Of a stretch of DNA of 64,000 nucleotides, positions 34,278 through 42,931 are shown piece by piece (the stretch's first letter is position 1; each line of letters begins with the position of its first letter). The DNA is taken from positions 118,553-182,552 of the forward strand of contig DETD01000004.1 in NCBI GenBank assembly GCA_002362105.1, read 5' to 3'. This DNA is from Bacteroidales bacterium UBA3297. Its GTDB lineage: Bacteria > Bacteroidota > Bacteroidia > Bacteroidales > Paludibacteraceae. The translations under genes and the position numbers were made by a program. The notes under the pieces are model-generated. The model did no database searches. It saw only the letters and a list, made by a program, of their open reading frames with translations, and had not been told where the DNA came from.

Positions 34278-35176
34278 CGACCCATATAGGCAACCTCACC
34301 CTTAAAAACCCAGTAATGACAGCATCTGGAACATTCGGTTTCGGATTGGAGTTTGCCGACTTTGTCAACCTGGAAGAAATAGGAGGCATAATTGTAAAAG
34401 GCACAACCCTTCACAAACGCGAAGGCAACCCATACCCACGCTTGGCCGAGACCCCAATGGGTATGATAAACGCCGTAGGTTTGCAGAACAAAGGCGTAGA
34501 CTACTTTGTTGAGCACACCTATCCGCAATTGAAGGACATCAACACCCAGATAATCGTTAACGTTGCAGGACACTCTATAGAAGACTACACCGCCTGTGCA
34601 GAACGCATCAACGCACTAGAGAAAATCAATGCAATAGAATTGAACATCAGCTGCCCAAATGTAAAAGAAGGCGGAATGAGTTTCGGCACCAGTTGTCCTA
34701 TGGTAGAGAAAGTGGTAGGCGCAGTCCGTAAGGTATACGACAAGACCCTCATCGTCAAACTGACACCAAACGTGACCGACATAGCAGAAATCGCTAAAGC
34801 AGCAGAACACGCGGGAGCCGACAGTGTGAGCCTTATCAACACCCTAATGGGTATGGCAATAGACGCCGAAAAAAGGAAACCACTGATTTCGACCGTCACA
34901 GGAGGTCTTTCTGGCGCATGCGTAAAACCAGTTGCCCTGCGAATGGTATGGCAAGTAGCTAAAGCAGTAAAGATACCAGTAGTAGGCTTAGGCGGTATTA
35001 TGAATGCCACCGACGCCATTGAGTTTATGCTTGCCGGCGCCAGCGCAATTGAAATTGGTACAGCCAACTTCATAGACCCAGCCATCACCGTAAAAGTGGC
35101 AAAAGGCATTGACGAATATCTGGAACGCCACGGATTCAAGAGTGTGAAAGAGATTATTGGCGCACTAGAAGTTTAA
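34265..35176 (+). CDS. pyrD: Dihydroorotate dehydrogenase B, catalytic subunit
   Basis: FMN enzyme that oxidises dihydroorotate to orotate. The 303-residue length fits class 1B. Catalytic Cys in INISCPNVKEGG (near residue 130), FMN-binding Lys in IVKLTPNVTDI, and the GGIMNATDAIEFMLAGASAIEIGTA phosphate-binding region are visible. It overlaps pyrK and together they form the heterotetrameric NAD-linked enzyme. Confidence 0.95.
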   Translation: MADLTTHIGNLTLKNPVMTASGTFGFGLEFADFVNLEEIGGIIVKGTTLHKREGNPYPRLAETPMGMINAVGLQNKGVDYFVEHTYPQLKDINTQIIVNVAGHSIEDYTACAERINALEKINAIELNISCPNVKEGGMSFGTSCPMVEKVVGAVRKVYDKTLIVKLTPNVTDIAEIAKAAEHAGADSVSLINTLMGMAIDAEKRKPLISTVTGGLSGACVKPVALRMVWQVAKAVKIPVVGLGGIMNATDAIEFMLAGASAIEIGTANFIDPAITVKVAKGIDEYLERHGFKSVKEIIGALEV

Positions 35177-35188
35177 ACCGAGCAGAAA

Positions 35189-35827
35189 ATGAAAAAGGCG
35201 ATAATTGCAATTACCCTACTACTAGCCATAGCGGCAGGAGCGTTTTTCGGCTACCGATTCTACGAAGACAAAAAGATTGCAGACAGCTACAATGCCAACA
35301 CGTGGACAGTAGAAGAAATGGGAAATTTCAAATTGGTAGAAATGGCCATCGACAACGATAGCCTTTTTACCGATGCCCTATACGCCCTTCTGGAAAAAAA
35401 GATAGATGACGGTAATTTGCAAGCCAGCCTCAAAATTAAGATTAGCGACACTTCAATAGACCTTAAGAACCTTAAGAAAATGCTTATTAAAATAAGCAAT
35501 GGAACTGTTGAAGTGTCAGATAGTCTTAAAATTATAAAAAGAGAGCCACATACCATTCTATGCAGACTGGATTTTAACGTGGCAACAACCGACTCGACCG
35601 AAAACCGCAAAACCAACATTCTACAACTTATAGAAAACCTCTATACACGAGAAAATTTGGATGTGAGCGTCCATCCATTTTTCGACAAGCATGAGACCGA
35701 TTGGGTAAAAGCACCAATACCAGAGCCCCAAGAACTTGTGAAACCAGTGTATGAGCCAGAGCCGACAGAAGTTACAACTGACGAAGCTCCTGCTGAAGAT
35801 GCAGAGGTAGAAATTGACCTCAATTAG
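35189..35827 (+). CDS. Hypothetical exported or membrane-anchored protein
   Basis: A 212-residue protein with an N-terminal hydrophobic segment (residues 4-24) that is a signal peptide or anchor, and an acidic Pro/Glu-rich C-terminal tail. The middle is mixed alpha/beta without recognised motifs. It lies 12 bases after pyrD and ends in a perfect terminator, so it is transcribed with pyrKD although no link to pyrimidine synthesis is evident. Function unknown. Confidence 0.7.
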   Translation: MKKAIIAITLLLAIAAGAFFGYRFYEDKKIADSYNANTWTVEEMGNFKLVEMAIDNDSLFTDALYALLEKKIDDGNLQASLKIKISDTSIDLKNLKKMLIKISNGTVEVSDSLKIIKREPHTILCRLDFNVATTDSTENRKTNILQLIENLYTRENLDVSVHPFFDKHETDWVKAPIPEPQELVKPVYEPEPTEVTTDEAPAEDAEVEIDLN

Positions 35828-35870
35828 CCTTACACTTATCCGTAAAACTTATAACACTTAATAGAAAATA

Positions 35871-35906
35871 AAAGGCCGAATTCGATTGAATTCGGCCTTT
35901 ATTTTA
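35871..35906 (+). terminator. Intrinsic terminator after the pyrKD unit
   Basis: Perfect 13-bp stem (35871-35883 with 35888-35900) and T-rich tail. Confidence 0.9.
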
Positions 35907-35976
35907 TCTTGAAGAGGAAATCGTGGTTCTCTTTTTGACAAAGGATATACTTTTATTTTAGAGAATAACAGTCGGA

Positions 35977-36012
35977 CAAAAAATCCCCCATAGCGAACAG
36001 CTATGGAGGATT
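35977..36012 (-). terminator. Intrinsic terminator of glyS
   Basis: 12-bp stem with one mismatch (35982-35993 with 36001-36012); minus-strand T run at 35983-35978. It follows the glyS stop by about 20 bases. Confidence 0.85.
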
Positions 36013-36030
36013 ATATAAATTGGAGTTCAA

Positions 36031-37608
36031 TTATTCAGCAGAAAGGTTTTCAGCCTTTTCGTCAGCGTTCAACTTGCGAAGCAAATGTTTGATGTTACAA
36101 GCCTTGTCGATGATGTTGAACAAGTCGTCGATCTTAACACGGTCTTGCTGCATAGTATCGCGATAACGGAGTGTAACAGTATTATCTTCCAAAGTCTGGT
36201 GGTCAACGGTAACACAGAAAGGAGTACCGATGGCATCTTGACGACGGTAACGCTTACCAATAGTATCTTTTTCTTCAGAAACGCACTTGAAGTCGTACTT
36301 CAAAAGATCCATAATTTCCTGTGCCTTTTCAGGAAGTCCGTCCTTCTTGATAAGAGGGAGGACAGCCACCTTGTTAGGAGCAAGAACTGGAGGCAGAGAA
36401 AGAACTACGCGAGTTTCACCGTTCTCAAGCTGCTCCTCTTTATAAGAAGAGCAAACGATAGAAAGGAACATACGGTCAACACCAATAGAAGTTTCAACAA
36501 CGTATGGAGTGTAGCTTTCGTTCAACTCAGGATCGAAGTACTTGATTTGCTTGCCAGAATACTTTTCGTGGCTAGAAAGGTCAAAATTGGTACGAGAGTG
36601 AATACCCTCAACTTCTTTGAAACCAAAAGGCATCTCGAACTCGATATCGGTAGCAGCGTTAGCATAGTGCGCAAGCTTATCGTGATCGTGGAAACGGTAT
36701 TTCTGATCGCCAAGACCGAGCGCCTTGTGCCAGTTCAAACGGTGCTGTTTCCAATAGTTAAACCACTTCATTTCAGTACCAGGACGGCAGAAGAACTGCA
36801 TTTCCATCTGTTCGAACTCACGCATACGGAAAATGAACTGACGAGCAACAATCTCGTTACGGAAAGCCTTACCAATCTGGCAAATACCGAAAGGAAGCTT
36901 CATACGACCCGTCTTCTGAACATTAAGGTAGTTCACAAAGATACCCTGTGCAGTTTCAGGACGGAGGTAAATTTTTGTAGCACCGTCGGCAGTAGAGCCC
37001 ATTTCGGTAGAGAACATAAGGTTGAACTGACGCACGTCGGTCCAGTTCTTAGTACCGCTAATAGGGCAAACGATTTCGTAGTCGAGGATAATCTGCTTGA
37101 GTTCATCGAGATTAACATCGTTCATTGCCTTCTTGAAACGGTTATGTATTTCCTCGCGTTTAGCCACATGTTCAAGCACACGTGGGTTGGTAGCCATGAA
37201 TTTCTCCTTATCGAAAGCATCGCCAAACTTCTTAGCGGCCTTTTCAACCTCCTTATTTATCTTTTCATCGTACTTAGCCATCAGTTCCTCGATAAGAACG
37301 TCGGCACGATAACGCTTCTTAGAATCGCGGTTATCAATAAGAGGATCATTAAACGCATCTACGTGTCCAGAAGCCTTCCAAGTGGTTGGATGCATGAAAA
37401 TAGCGGCATCGATACCCACAATATTAGTATGCAGCAGACGCATGAAGTCCCACCAGTACCCTTTAATATTGTTTTTCAATTCAACGCCATTCTCACCGTA
37501 ATCGTAAACAGCGCCAAGGCCATCGTAGATTTCGCTTGAAGGGAAAACGAAGCCGTACTCCTTACAGTGTGCGACTATCTTCTTGAACACATCTTCTTGT
37601 GAAGCCAT
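36031..37608 (-). CDS. glyS: Glycyl-tRNA synthetase (single-chain, dimeric class II type)
   Basis: Charges tRNA-Gly. The 525-residue single chain is the alpha2 type found in Bacteroidota, archaea and eukaryotes, not the two-subunit type of most other bacteria. Visible: the N-terminal GFVFPSSEIYDGLGAVYDYG, motif 2 in FRNEIVARQFIFRMREFEQMEM, motif 3 in SIGVDRMFLSI, and the C-terminal anticodon-binding domain from about residue 420. Single gene with its own promoter and terminator. Strong codon bias fits high expression. Confidence 0.96.
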   Translation of the reverse strand: MASQEDVFKKIVAHCKEYGFVFPSSEIYDGLGAVYDYGENGVELKNNIKGYWWDFMRLLHTNIVGIDAAIFMHPTTWKASGHVDAFNDPLIDNRDSKKRYRADVLIEELMAKYDEKINKEVEKAAKKFGDAFDKEKFMATNPRVLEHVAKREEIHNRFKKAMNDVNLDELKQIILDYEIVCPISGTKNWTDVRQFNLMFSTEMGSTADGATKIYLRPETAQGIFVNYLNVQKTGRMKLPFGICQIGKAFRNEIVARQFIFRMREFEQMEMQFFCRPGTEMKWFNYWKQHRLNWHKALGLGDQKYRFHDHDKLAHYANAATDIEFEMPFGFKEVEGIHSRTNFDLSSHEKYSGKQIKYFDPELNESYTPYVVETSIGVDRMFLSIVCSSYKEEQLENGETRVVLSLPPVLAPNKVAVLPLIKKDGLPEKAQEIMDLLKYDFKCVSEEKDTIGKRYRRQDAIGTPFCVTVDHQTLEDNTVTLRYRDTMQQDRVKIDDLFNIIDKACNIKHLLRKLNADEKAENLSAE

Positions 37609-37650
37609 AATATAAAATTGATAATAATTAATCGTTTAAAATAGAATATA

Positions 37651-37658
37651 CAAAGATA
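37651..37658 (-). promoter_or_regulatory. -7 promoter element for glyS
   Basis: Minus-strand TATCTTTG, 42 bases before the glyS ATG. Confidence 0.5.
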
Positions 37659-37858
37659 AGGATTTGCAGTTGAAAAAAGAAAAAACGGGATGAAAATGCA
37701 AGCCAACAAGGCGAGCAAAAATTAAGGGAAACTTCCCAGCCTCCCTTAAAAGTTATGAACTTTAACTATGAAAAAATCTACCTATAAATATAATTGTCTA
37801 ATACAAATATCTTGAATTCGGGTCAGAAAAGCAAATAAAAACACATGTCGTTCAACAC

Positions 37859-37895
37859 AAAAAAAGAGATATTCGCCAATCGACCGAATATCTCT
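37859..37895 (-). terminator. Intrinsic terminator of the 6S-like RNA
   Basis: Perfect 11-bp stem AGAGATATTCG/CGAATATCTCT with a 9-base loop and, on the minus strand, a T run of six. Confidence 0.88.
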
Positions 37896-37899
37896 TCTA

Positions 37900-38097
37900 T
37901 AAGGAAGCCGCATTGTTGTTAATTTAAACTCCTAAAAAATAAGGATTTGGGCTGTAAGTGTTCGCTGTAATCCACCGGGCACCACAAGGGTGCTTACCCG
38001 AAGGCGTGGCCCGCCATTGAACATTGAAAGATTGCCCGGAATTTCAAAACAATTGTAAAGTTTAACCAGTAACTTTCAATGCGGCTATATTTCTTTC
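37900..38097 (-). ncRNA. ssrS: Candidate 6S RNA
   Basis: A minus-strand transcript of about 190-200 bases between a promoter (38104-38135) and a terminator (37859-37895). Its ends pair perfectly: 38077-38085 with 37907-37915 (GCCGCATTG/CAATGCGGC). Inside are weakly paired AT-rich stretches on both sides and a GC-rich terminal arm (about 37974-38028) with nested hairpins, including GGGT-AAGC-ACCC. A closing stem, a central open region and a distal stem in about 190 bases is the layout of 6S RNA, which binds housekeeping RNA polymerase. The family is inferred from architecture; another Bacteroidales-specific RNA is the main alternative. Confidence 0.55.
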
Positions 38098-38103
38098 GTA
38101 ATC

Positions 38104-38135
38104 CAAAGATATGCCGAATTTTGAAAAGCAACAAT
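38104..38135 (-). promoter_or_regulatory. Promoter of the 6S-like RNA
   Basis: On the minus strand, ATTG (38135-38132), 20 bases, TATCTTTG (38111-38104): one mismatch in the -33 box. Confidence 0.65.
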
Positions 38136-38146
38136 ACGTTGCACAT

Positions 38147-38177
38147 TTTGTTTTAAAGTTTTTTTCCCTTATCTTTA
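38147..38177 (+). promoter_or_regulatory. Promoter of the tetrapyrrole-methylase-family gene
   Basis: TTTG (38147-38150), 19 bases, TATCTTTA (38170-38177): one mismatch at the last base of the -7 box. Confidence 0.6.
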
Positions 38178-38208
38178 AAAAAATGAGTTTACATACAACA
38201 TTATAATC

Positions 38209-38913
38209 ATGGCAGGAACATTATATCTAATACCCAATACCCTTGGTGAAAGTGATTTAAACAGCATATTTCCATCGAAGAATCACGATATAATAGTCAG
38301 CATAAAGCATTTTATTGTAGAAGATGTCAGGACCATCAGACGGTTTCTAAAAAAAGTAGACAAAGAAATCAACATAGACGAACTGACATTCTATACCCTT
38401 AATAAGCACACCGACCCCAAAGAAGTAGCAAGTTTTCTGTCACCTTTAGAAAAAGGTTTCGACGTCGGGGTCATCAGCGAGGCAGGATGTCCTGCCATTG
38501 CTGATCCGGGAGCAGATGTCGTAAAAATTGCCCAAAAGAAGAACATTAAAGTTGTACCAATGGTTGGGCCGTCGTCCATACTACTAGGACTAATGGCATC
38601 TGGTTTTAACGGACAAAGTTTTGCCTTTGTAGGCTACCTGCCCATAGAGGAAAACGAAAGAGTAAAAACAATAAAGCATCTGGAGAAAAGGGCGCACACT
38701 GAAAACCAGAGTCAAATCTTTATTGAGACCCCCTATAGGAACATGAAAATGTTCGAACAACTGTTGAACATTTGTCAAGGAAGCACGTTGATATGCGTAG
38801 CATGCGACGTGACACTGGAAAGCGAATACATAAAAACCAAAACGGTTGCCGAATGGAAAAAGACTCCACTTCCCGACCTAAACAAGCGACCCTGTATTTT
38901 CATAATATACTAA
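38209..38913 (+). CDS. SAM-dependent methyltransferase of the RsmI/tetrapyrrole methylase family
   Basis: A 234-residue methyltransferase. The fold signature starts at GTLYLIPNTLGE, and the region GVISEAGCPAIADPGADVVKIAQ (near 85-107) matches the conserved SDAGxPxIsDPG motif of RsmI, which 2'-O-methylates C1402 of 16S rRNA. PMVGPSSILLGLMASGF and FIETPYRN follow as in the family. It is shorter than standard RsmI and has the divergent SEAGCP variant common in Bacteroidales, which usually also carry a canonical RsmI, so the substrate is uncertain. Confidence 0.85.
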   Translation: MAGTLYLIPNTLGESDLNSIFPSKNHDIIVSIKHFIVEDVRTIRRFLKKVDKEINIDELTFYTLNKHTDPKEVASFLSPLEKGFDVGVISEAGCPAIADPGADVVKIAQKKNIKVVPMVGPSSILLGLMASGFNGQSFAFVGYLPIEENERVKTIKHLEKRAHTENQSQIFIETPYRNMKMFEQLLNICQGSTLICVACDVTLESEYIKTKTVAEWKKTPLPDLNKRPCIFIIY

Positions 38914-38956
38914 CAGGCAGGCCCACCACGCCACCGCCCTTAAAGCCAAAACGACC

Positions 38957-40405
38957 ATGAAAAAACACACAACCATATTACTAGCCTTTCTGGCAGCAAT
39001 TTCGTTGCTTGCAACGAGTTGCGGCAATGCTGGAGATGCACAAACACCTTCGGAAGACACCACCCAGCGAGACAGTTCCGTCCTTAACATCGGAACTCTC
39101 TCACAATCTATCTCCTACTATGAGAAAGGCGAAAAAATCATGGGCTACGAATACGAGATGGCGCAAGATTTTGCCAAGTCGCAAAACAAGAAGATTAACT
39201 TCATCATAGGCAAAGACGTAAACGACCTTGCCAACAAAGTTGCCAACGGCGAGATTGACCTGGTGGCCTACCCTATTGTGATGAGCAACGAATACCGCCA
39301 GAAACTATTATTCACCAACCACACCTATATTACCCACCAAGTACTTGTACAACGAAAAGAAGAGAAAAAGCAGGTTGTAACAGGAAGAAAAAGGAAGAAA
39401 ACGAAAACCACTATAACCAGAGAAATCAACGATGTAACACAACTGATTGGCAAAGAAGTGTGGGTACTGGCAGGTTCGAAGCACGAAGAACGCTTGAAGA
39501 ACCTGAACGAGGAAATTGGAGGTGGAATAATCATTAAAACATGCGGAGAAGAAGAAGACGAGGAAGACCTAATTGACCGGGTATCGAAAAAAGACATCGA
39601 CTTCACCATCTGCGACGAGAAAGTAGCAAAGGCCAACACCTCGGAATACAACAACATAGACCTCAGTCTTAACATCAGTTTCGACCAACGGGCAGCATGG
39701 GCGGCAAAAGACACAACTCTACTAAACGCCATAAACAAATGGGAGGAGAACAGCCCAACCCAGAAACTAGTGCGCACACTGCACATGAAGTATTTCGATA
39801 CAAAGAATTATATTGCCATCAACAACAGAAGGATACGTATTACAAAAATACCGAAAGGCAGCCACGAAATATCGAACTACGACCCCTACTACAAACAATT
39901 TGGCAAAGAGAACGGTTTTGATTGGCGGCTGATTGCGGCCATCACCTATAAAGAGTCGAGGTTCCATCCAGACGTCATAGGCTGGAGCGGCTCAATAGGA
40001 CTCATGCAACTGATGCCAAACACAGCAAAAAAGATGGGAGCAAGAAACCGGGAAGAGTTGTTCGACCCAGAAATAAACATAAAGGTAGGCTGTAAATGTC
40101 TGAAAGTGATGTACGACAGCTACAAGACCATTCCATCGACCGACGACAGAATAAGGTTCACGCTAGCCTCGTACAACGCAGGCGTGGGTCATATAAAAGA
40201 CGCCCAGGCCCTGGCAAAAAAATACGGGAAAGACCCTCTGGTATGGACCAACAACGTAGAAACATTCGTCCGTCTGAAAAGTAACCGCCAGTATTTTACC
40301 GATCCGGTTGTGAAACACGGCTATATGAGTGGCAACAACGTCTGCAACTATGTCGCCACCATTATGGCACAATACGAAGAATACAAAGAAAAATTTGGCG
40401 ACTGA
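38957..40405 (+). CDS. mltF: Membrane-bound lytic murein transglycosylase F-like lipoprotein
   Basis: A 482-residue lipoprotein (lipobox LLATSC, Cys near residue 22). Residues 40-280 form a periplasmic substrate-binding-like domain (SBP_bac_3 type) with an unusual Lys/Arg/Glu-rich insert. Residues 310-450 are an SLT lytic transglycosylase domain with the catalytic Glu in ITYKESRFHPDVIG and the motifs GSIGLMQLMPNTA and ASYNAGVGHI. It cleaves peptidoglycan between MurNAc and GlcNAc, probably regulated by the N-terminal domain sensing muropeptides. It lies 43 bases after the methylase gene. Confidence 0.92.
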   Translation: MKKHTTILLAFLAAISLLATSCGNAGDAQTPSEDTTQRDSSVLNIGTLSQSISYYEKGEKIMGYEYEMAQDFAKSQNKKINFIIGKDVNDLANKVANGEIDLVAYPIVMSNEYRQKLLFTNHTYITHQVLVQRKEEKKQVVTGRKRKKTKTTITREINDVTQLIGKEVWVLAGSKHEERLKNLNEEIGGGIIIKTCGEEEDEEDLIDRVSKKDIDFTICDEKVAKANTSEYNNIDLSLNISFDQRAAWAAKDTTLLNAINKWEENSPTQKLVRTLHMKYFDTKNYIAINNRRIRITKIPKGSHEISNYDPYYKQFGKENGFDWRLIAAITYKESRFHPDVIGWSGSIGLMQLMPNTAKKMGARNREELFDPEINIKVGCKCLKVMYDSYKTIPSTDDRIRFTLASYNAGVGHIKDAQALAKKYGKDPLVWTNNVETFVRLKSNRQYFTDPVVKHGYMSGNNVCNYVATIMAQYEEYKEKFGD

Positions 40406-40410
40406 CGGTT

Positions 40411-41487
40411 CTACCAACCCATTGTTGTCTCAATAAAGCGAGTTAATTCATCGGCCATGACACGTTGCTGCCGAATTGACGGATGGTAGTCAGCCCCATA
40501 TCCGAGGCTAGGGTCCAGTGGAGAGAAATCGAAACGGTAGATATTATCAACCCCCATATCTTTCAACCTCTGATACACACCATTCAGCAAGATCCGCTGG
40601 TCATGCAAACGCTTACCGGTGAGCATCGACCCTGAAATAAGCACTATTTTGGCCCCTGGATAAATGGACCTAACGTGCTCAACAAAGTGGAAATAAGCCA
40701 TATGGAAAAGCCTCATGCTATATCTTGCCGCACTCAAATCGTTAGTTCCCAAACAAATGCATACCAATTCAGGCGAAAACGAGGAGAAATTCCACGCCGG
40801 AGACCCAAAAATAAACGTGCGGTCATAGAATGAGGGCAACGGATTAAAAGAACCCCGCCTTGGTCCCGCATAGTTTCTGTAAATGCCAATACCAGAACGG
40901 GCAACAACCATAGGTTCAGCATCGAAACGACGAGAAACAAGCCCAGCATAAGCCAAGGCAAAATTTTCAGTAGAATCGGCGAAACCGTGAAACTCGGAAT
41001 TATCCTCAACACCATACCCACACGTCATAGAGTTTCCGATAAACTCAATCCGGTGTTTTTTCATCCTCACATTCATAAGTTTTGAAGAGTCGGCAAACAC
41101 AAAGCGGTATAGCTGAGGGCGGGAAAACAAACCCTCATTCACGAGAGTCAACTGTACGTTATGCACACCCGCATCTAGGCTATCGGCCAACATATAAATA
41201 GAAGAACGGCCTTTTTTCCCATGAGTACAAATCTTGAAAGGCTTCTTATTGTCGACTTCCACCCAATAGTAACCCGCATTGTTTTTCAAATCGACGGCAA
41301 TTGAAGAGCCCGTAAACGCAACTCTAACAGCAGTACCCGGATAGCAGAAAGAAACAGAATCTTTGTTAACCAAGACCCGGCCTTCATATTTCAAGAAAGG
41401 ATTATTAAGAGCAATGTATTCGGCAGAAGAGGCCTGAGCGGCCACGCCAAGCAGAAAGACACAAAGTAAATAGAAAAACTTTTTCAT
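40411..41487 (-). CDS. CE2-type SGNH acetyl esterase, exported
   Basis: A 358-residue protein with signal peptide (residues 1-19). Residues 25-135 are a jelly-roll domain, and residues 140-355 an SGNH hydrolase: catalytic Ser in FIGNSMTCGYG, the Asn of CLGTND, and the Asp-His dyad in GADYHPSIRQQ. Jelly roll plus SGNH is the layout of carbohydrate esterase family 2, which removes O-acetyl groups (often at O6) from xylan, mannan or glucan. It could complement the deacetylase-GH8 enzyme 27 kb away. Single gene, convergent with mltF. Confidence 0.85.
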   Translation of the reverse strand: MKKFFYLLCVFLLGVAAQASSAEYIALNNPFLKYEGRVLVNKDSVSFCYPGTAVRVAFTGSSIAVDLKNNAGYYWVEVDNKKPFKICTHGKKGRSSIYMLADSLDAGVHNVQLTLVNEGLFSRPQLYRFVFADSSKLMNVRMKKHRIEFIGNSMTCGYGVEDNSEFHGFADSTENFALAYAGLVSRRFDAEPMVVARSGIGIYRNYAGPRRGSFNPLPSFYDRTFIFGSPAWNFSSFSPELVCICLGTNDLSAARYSMRLFHMAYFHFVEHVRSIYPGAKIVLISGSMLTGKRLHDQRILLNGVYQRLKDMGVDNIYRFDFSPLDPSLGYGADYHPSIRQQRVMADELTRFIETTMGW

Positions 41488-41506
41488 AACAGTAAAATCA
41501 TTAATA

Positions 41507-41514
41507 CAAAGATA
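41507..41514 (-). promoter_or_regulatory. -7 promoter element for the CE2 esterase
   Basis: Minus-strand TATCTTTG, 19 bases before the ATG at 41487. Confidence 0.45.
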
Positions 41515-41592
41515 AGAAAATAGGCGAACAAAAGAAGAACGAGAAAGCGAACGAAATAGGTCAAAGGGAAATCAAAAAAAAGCATAAAACAA

Positions 41593-41629
41593 AAAGAGGA
41601 TGAATCCTACTGAGAAACATCCTCTTTGT
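41593..41629 (-). terminator. Intrinsic terminator of the HU-like gene
   Basis: 10-bp stem AAAGAGGATG/CATCCTCTTT with a 15-base loop; minus-strand T-rich tail (TTTTTGTTTT). Confidence 0.8.
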
Positions 41630-41651
41630 ATTCCTAAATAACAACTACTTT

Positions 41652-41933
41652 TTAATTCTTCGCCTTTACTTGCTCAACAAACTCTTTACAAGGCTTGAAA
41701 GAAGGGATATTATGTTCTGGAACAATAACACTTGTTTTAGCGCTGATGTTACGAGCAACTTTCTGCTTACGAAGCTTCAGACCAAAAGTTCCGAAACCAC
41801 GCAAATAAACGTTTTCGCCCTTTGCCAATGAACCTTTAACCACTTCCATATAACCTTCTACAATGCTCATTACATCTTCGCGGCTAATACCGGTTTTCTC
41901 ATAAATCTCGTTTACGATGTCTGCCTTTGTCAT
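41652..41933 (-). CDS. HU/IHF-family DNA-binding protein
   Basis: A 93-residue nucleoid protein of the HU/IHF fold that bends DNA as a dimer. It begins MTKADIVNEIYEKTGI, has the GFGTFGLKLRKQKVARNISAKT arm with basic residues, and ends in VPEHNIPSFKPCKEFVEQVK, where PSFKP replaces the common PAFKP. The start at 41933 is set by a perfect promoter at 41967-41997, which lies inside an apparent in-frame extension to 42011. Single-gene unit. Confidence 0.93.
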   Translation of the reverse strand: MTKADIVNEIYEKTGISREDVMSIVEGYMEVVKGSLAKGENVYLRGFGTFGLKLRKQKVARNISAKTSVIVPEHNIPSFKPCKEFVEQVKAKN

Positions 41934-41966
41934 ATCTATATAAGTTTTCTCATTTGTTTCGGGTTG

Positions 41967-41997
41967 CAAAGATAAGAGTTTCTTGTGTTTACGCAAA
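41967..41997 (-). promoter_or_regulatory. Consensus Bacteroidota promoter for the HU-like gene
   Basis: On the minus strand, TTTG (41997-41994), 19 bases, TATCTTTG (41974-41967). Confidence 0.8.
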
Positions 41998-42049
41998 GCA
42001 AAGATTACCAATTTGTTTTAAAAAAGTTCAATATGGATAAAAAAAAGAG

Positions 42050-42057
42050 TAATTTTG
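42050..42057 (+). promoter_or_regulatory. -7 promoter element for the VC0807-like gene
   Basis: TAATTTTG, 21 bases before the ATG at 42079. Confidence 0.5.
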
Positions 42058-42078
42058 CTAAAACTAAATTAATAAATT

Positions 42079-42813
42079 ATGGGACAAGAAACTCCAGAGA
42101 AAAAGAATGAGAATTCGTTCAGCAGTTTACTATACAACATTGTATTGCCAGTCACCTGCCTGTTCACCTTGCCAAAATTATTACTGAAGATGCTAGAAAT
42201 CAGCGAAAAAGACGCCAGTAAGATAGGCTTGGTCATTGCCTTAGCCTTTCCTATAGTCTACTTTATCTACCTCTTCATTAAAGAAAGGAAAACAAGTTTT
42301 CTAGCAATTGTAGGTTTTCTTGGGATACTTGTCACCGGAATAATCGGCATAATGGAACTGCCCCGTGAATATGTAGCATACGAAAGAGCCGCCATACCAT
42401 TGCTTTTTGCAATTGCCGTCATTATAACGAACTATACAAAGACCCCGTTAATTAAGAAGATCTTCTACAATCCGAAGATGTTCAACACAGAAAAGATAGA
42501 CGCGCTGATTAGCGAGCACCACACCGAAGAAGACTTCAAGGGGACACTGAAAAACACCTCCTTTATGATAGCAGGCTCGTTCGTATTATCAAGCATCTGC
42601 AATTATCTAATAACAAACCACTATATGTCGGATTTAAGTCTGACCTATAACGAAGCCCTTGCGAAAGTAAAATTAATGAGCATTGCCATTACCATCATAC
42701 CTCTACTCATCATCATGATAGGAGCAGTATTCTACTTTCAGAACCAATTGAAAAAGCATACCAAAGTAGAAAACATAGAAGAGCTCTACTCCGAGGAAAT
42801 GAAAGAATCGTAA
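42079..42813 (+). CDS. VC0807-family integral membrane protein
   Basis: A 244-residue protein with six likely membrane segments, at about residues 17-36, 50-68, 72-93, 104-122, 155-175 and 206-228. The run IVLPVTCLF, IGLVIALAFPIVYFIYLFIKERK, FLGILVTGIIGIMEL and AAIPLLFAIAVI follows the VC0807 family pattern. Some members resemble septation or transport proteins, but no function is established. A charged C-terminal tail lies in the cytoplasm. Single gene between HU and murF-alr. Confidence 0.72.
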   Translation: MGQETPEKKNENSFSSLLYNIVLPVTCLFTLPKLLLKMLEISEKDASKIGLVIALAFPIVYFIYLFIKERKTSFLAIVGFLGILVTGIIGIMELPREYVAYERAAIPLLFAIAVIITNYTKTPLIKKIFYNPKMFNTEKIDALISEHHTEEDFKGTLKNTSFMIAGSFVLSSICNYLITNHYMSDLSLTYNEALAKVKLMSIAITIIPLLIIMIGAVFYFQNQLKKHTKVENIEELYSEEMKES

Positions 42814-42872
42814 TCCGCTTATATCGGAAAAGAAACTACAAGATAAACAACCTCAGATTTAGATATGTTGCG

Positions 42873-42880
42873 TACATTTG
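42873..42880 (+). promoter_or_regulatory. -7 promoter element for murF-alr
   Basis: TACATTTG. It overlaps the apparent TTG start of the longer frame at 42878, so translation must begin downstream, at 42932. Confidence 0.5.
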
Positions 42881-42931
42881 TATGTAGATTTATCTAAATA
42901 CAAGGAAACAAATAGTCATAAGGCAGCTTAC

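Larger units (their letters stand above)
37609..38208. other. 600-base intergenic region holding a 6S-like RNA gene
   Basis: Contains the glyS promoter element (37651-37658, minus), a minus-strand terminator, a structured RNA with its own promoter, and the plus-strand promoter for the methylase gene (38147-38177). No protein-coding ORF is supported. Confidence 0.6.

Noticed and set aside
36085..37539. 484-codon plus-strand ORF opposite glyS
   Set aside because: Same reason: it is an antisense shadow of a codon-biased gene with no recognisable protein features.
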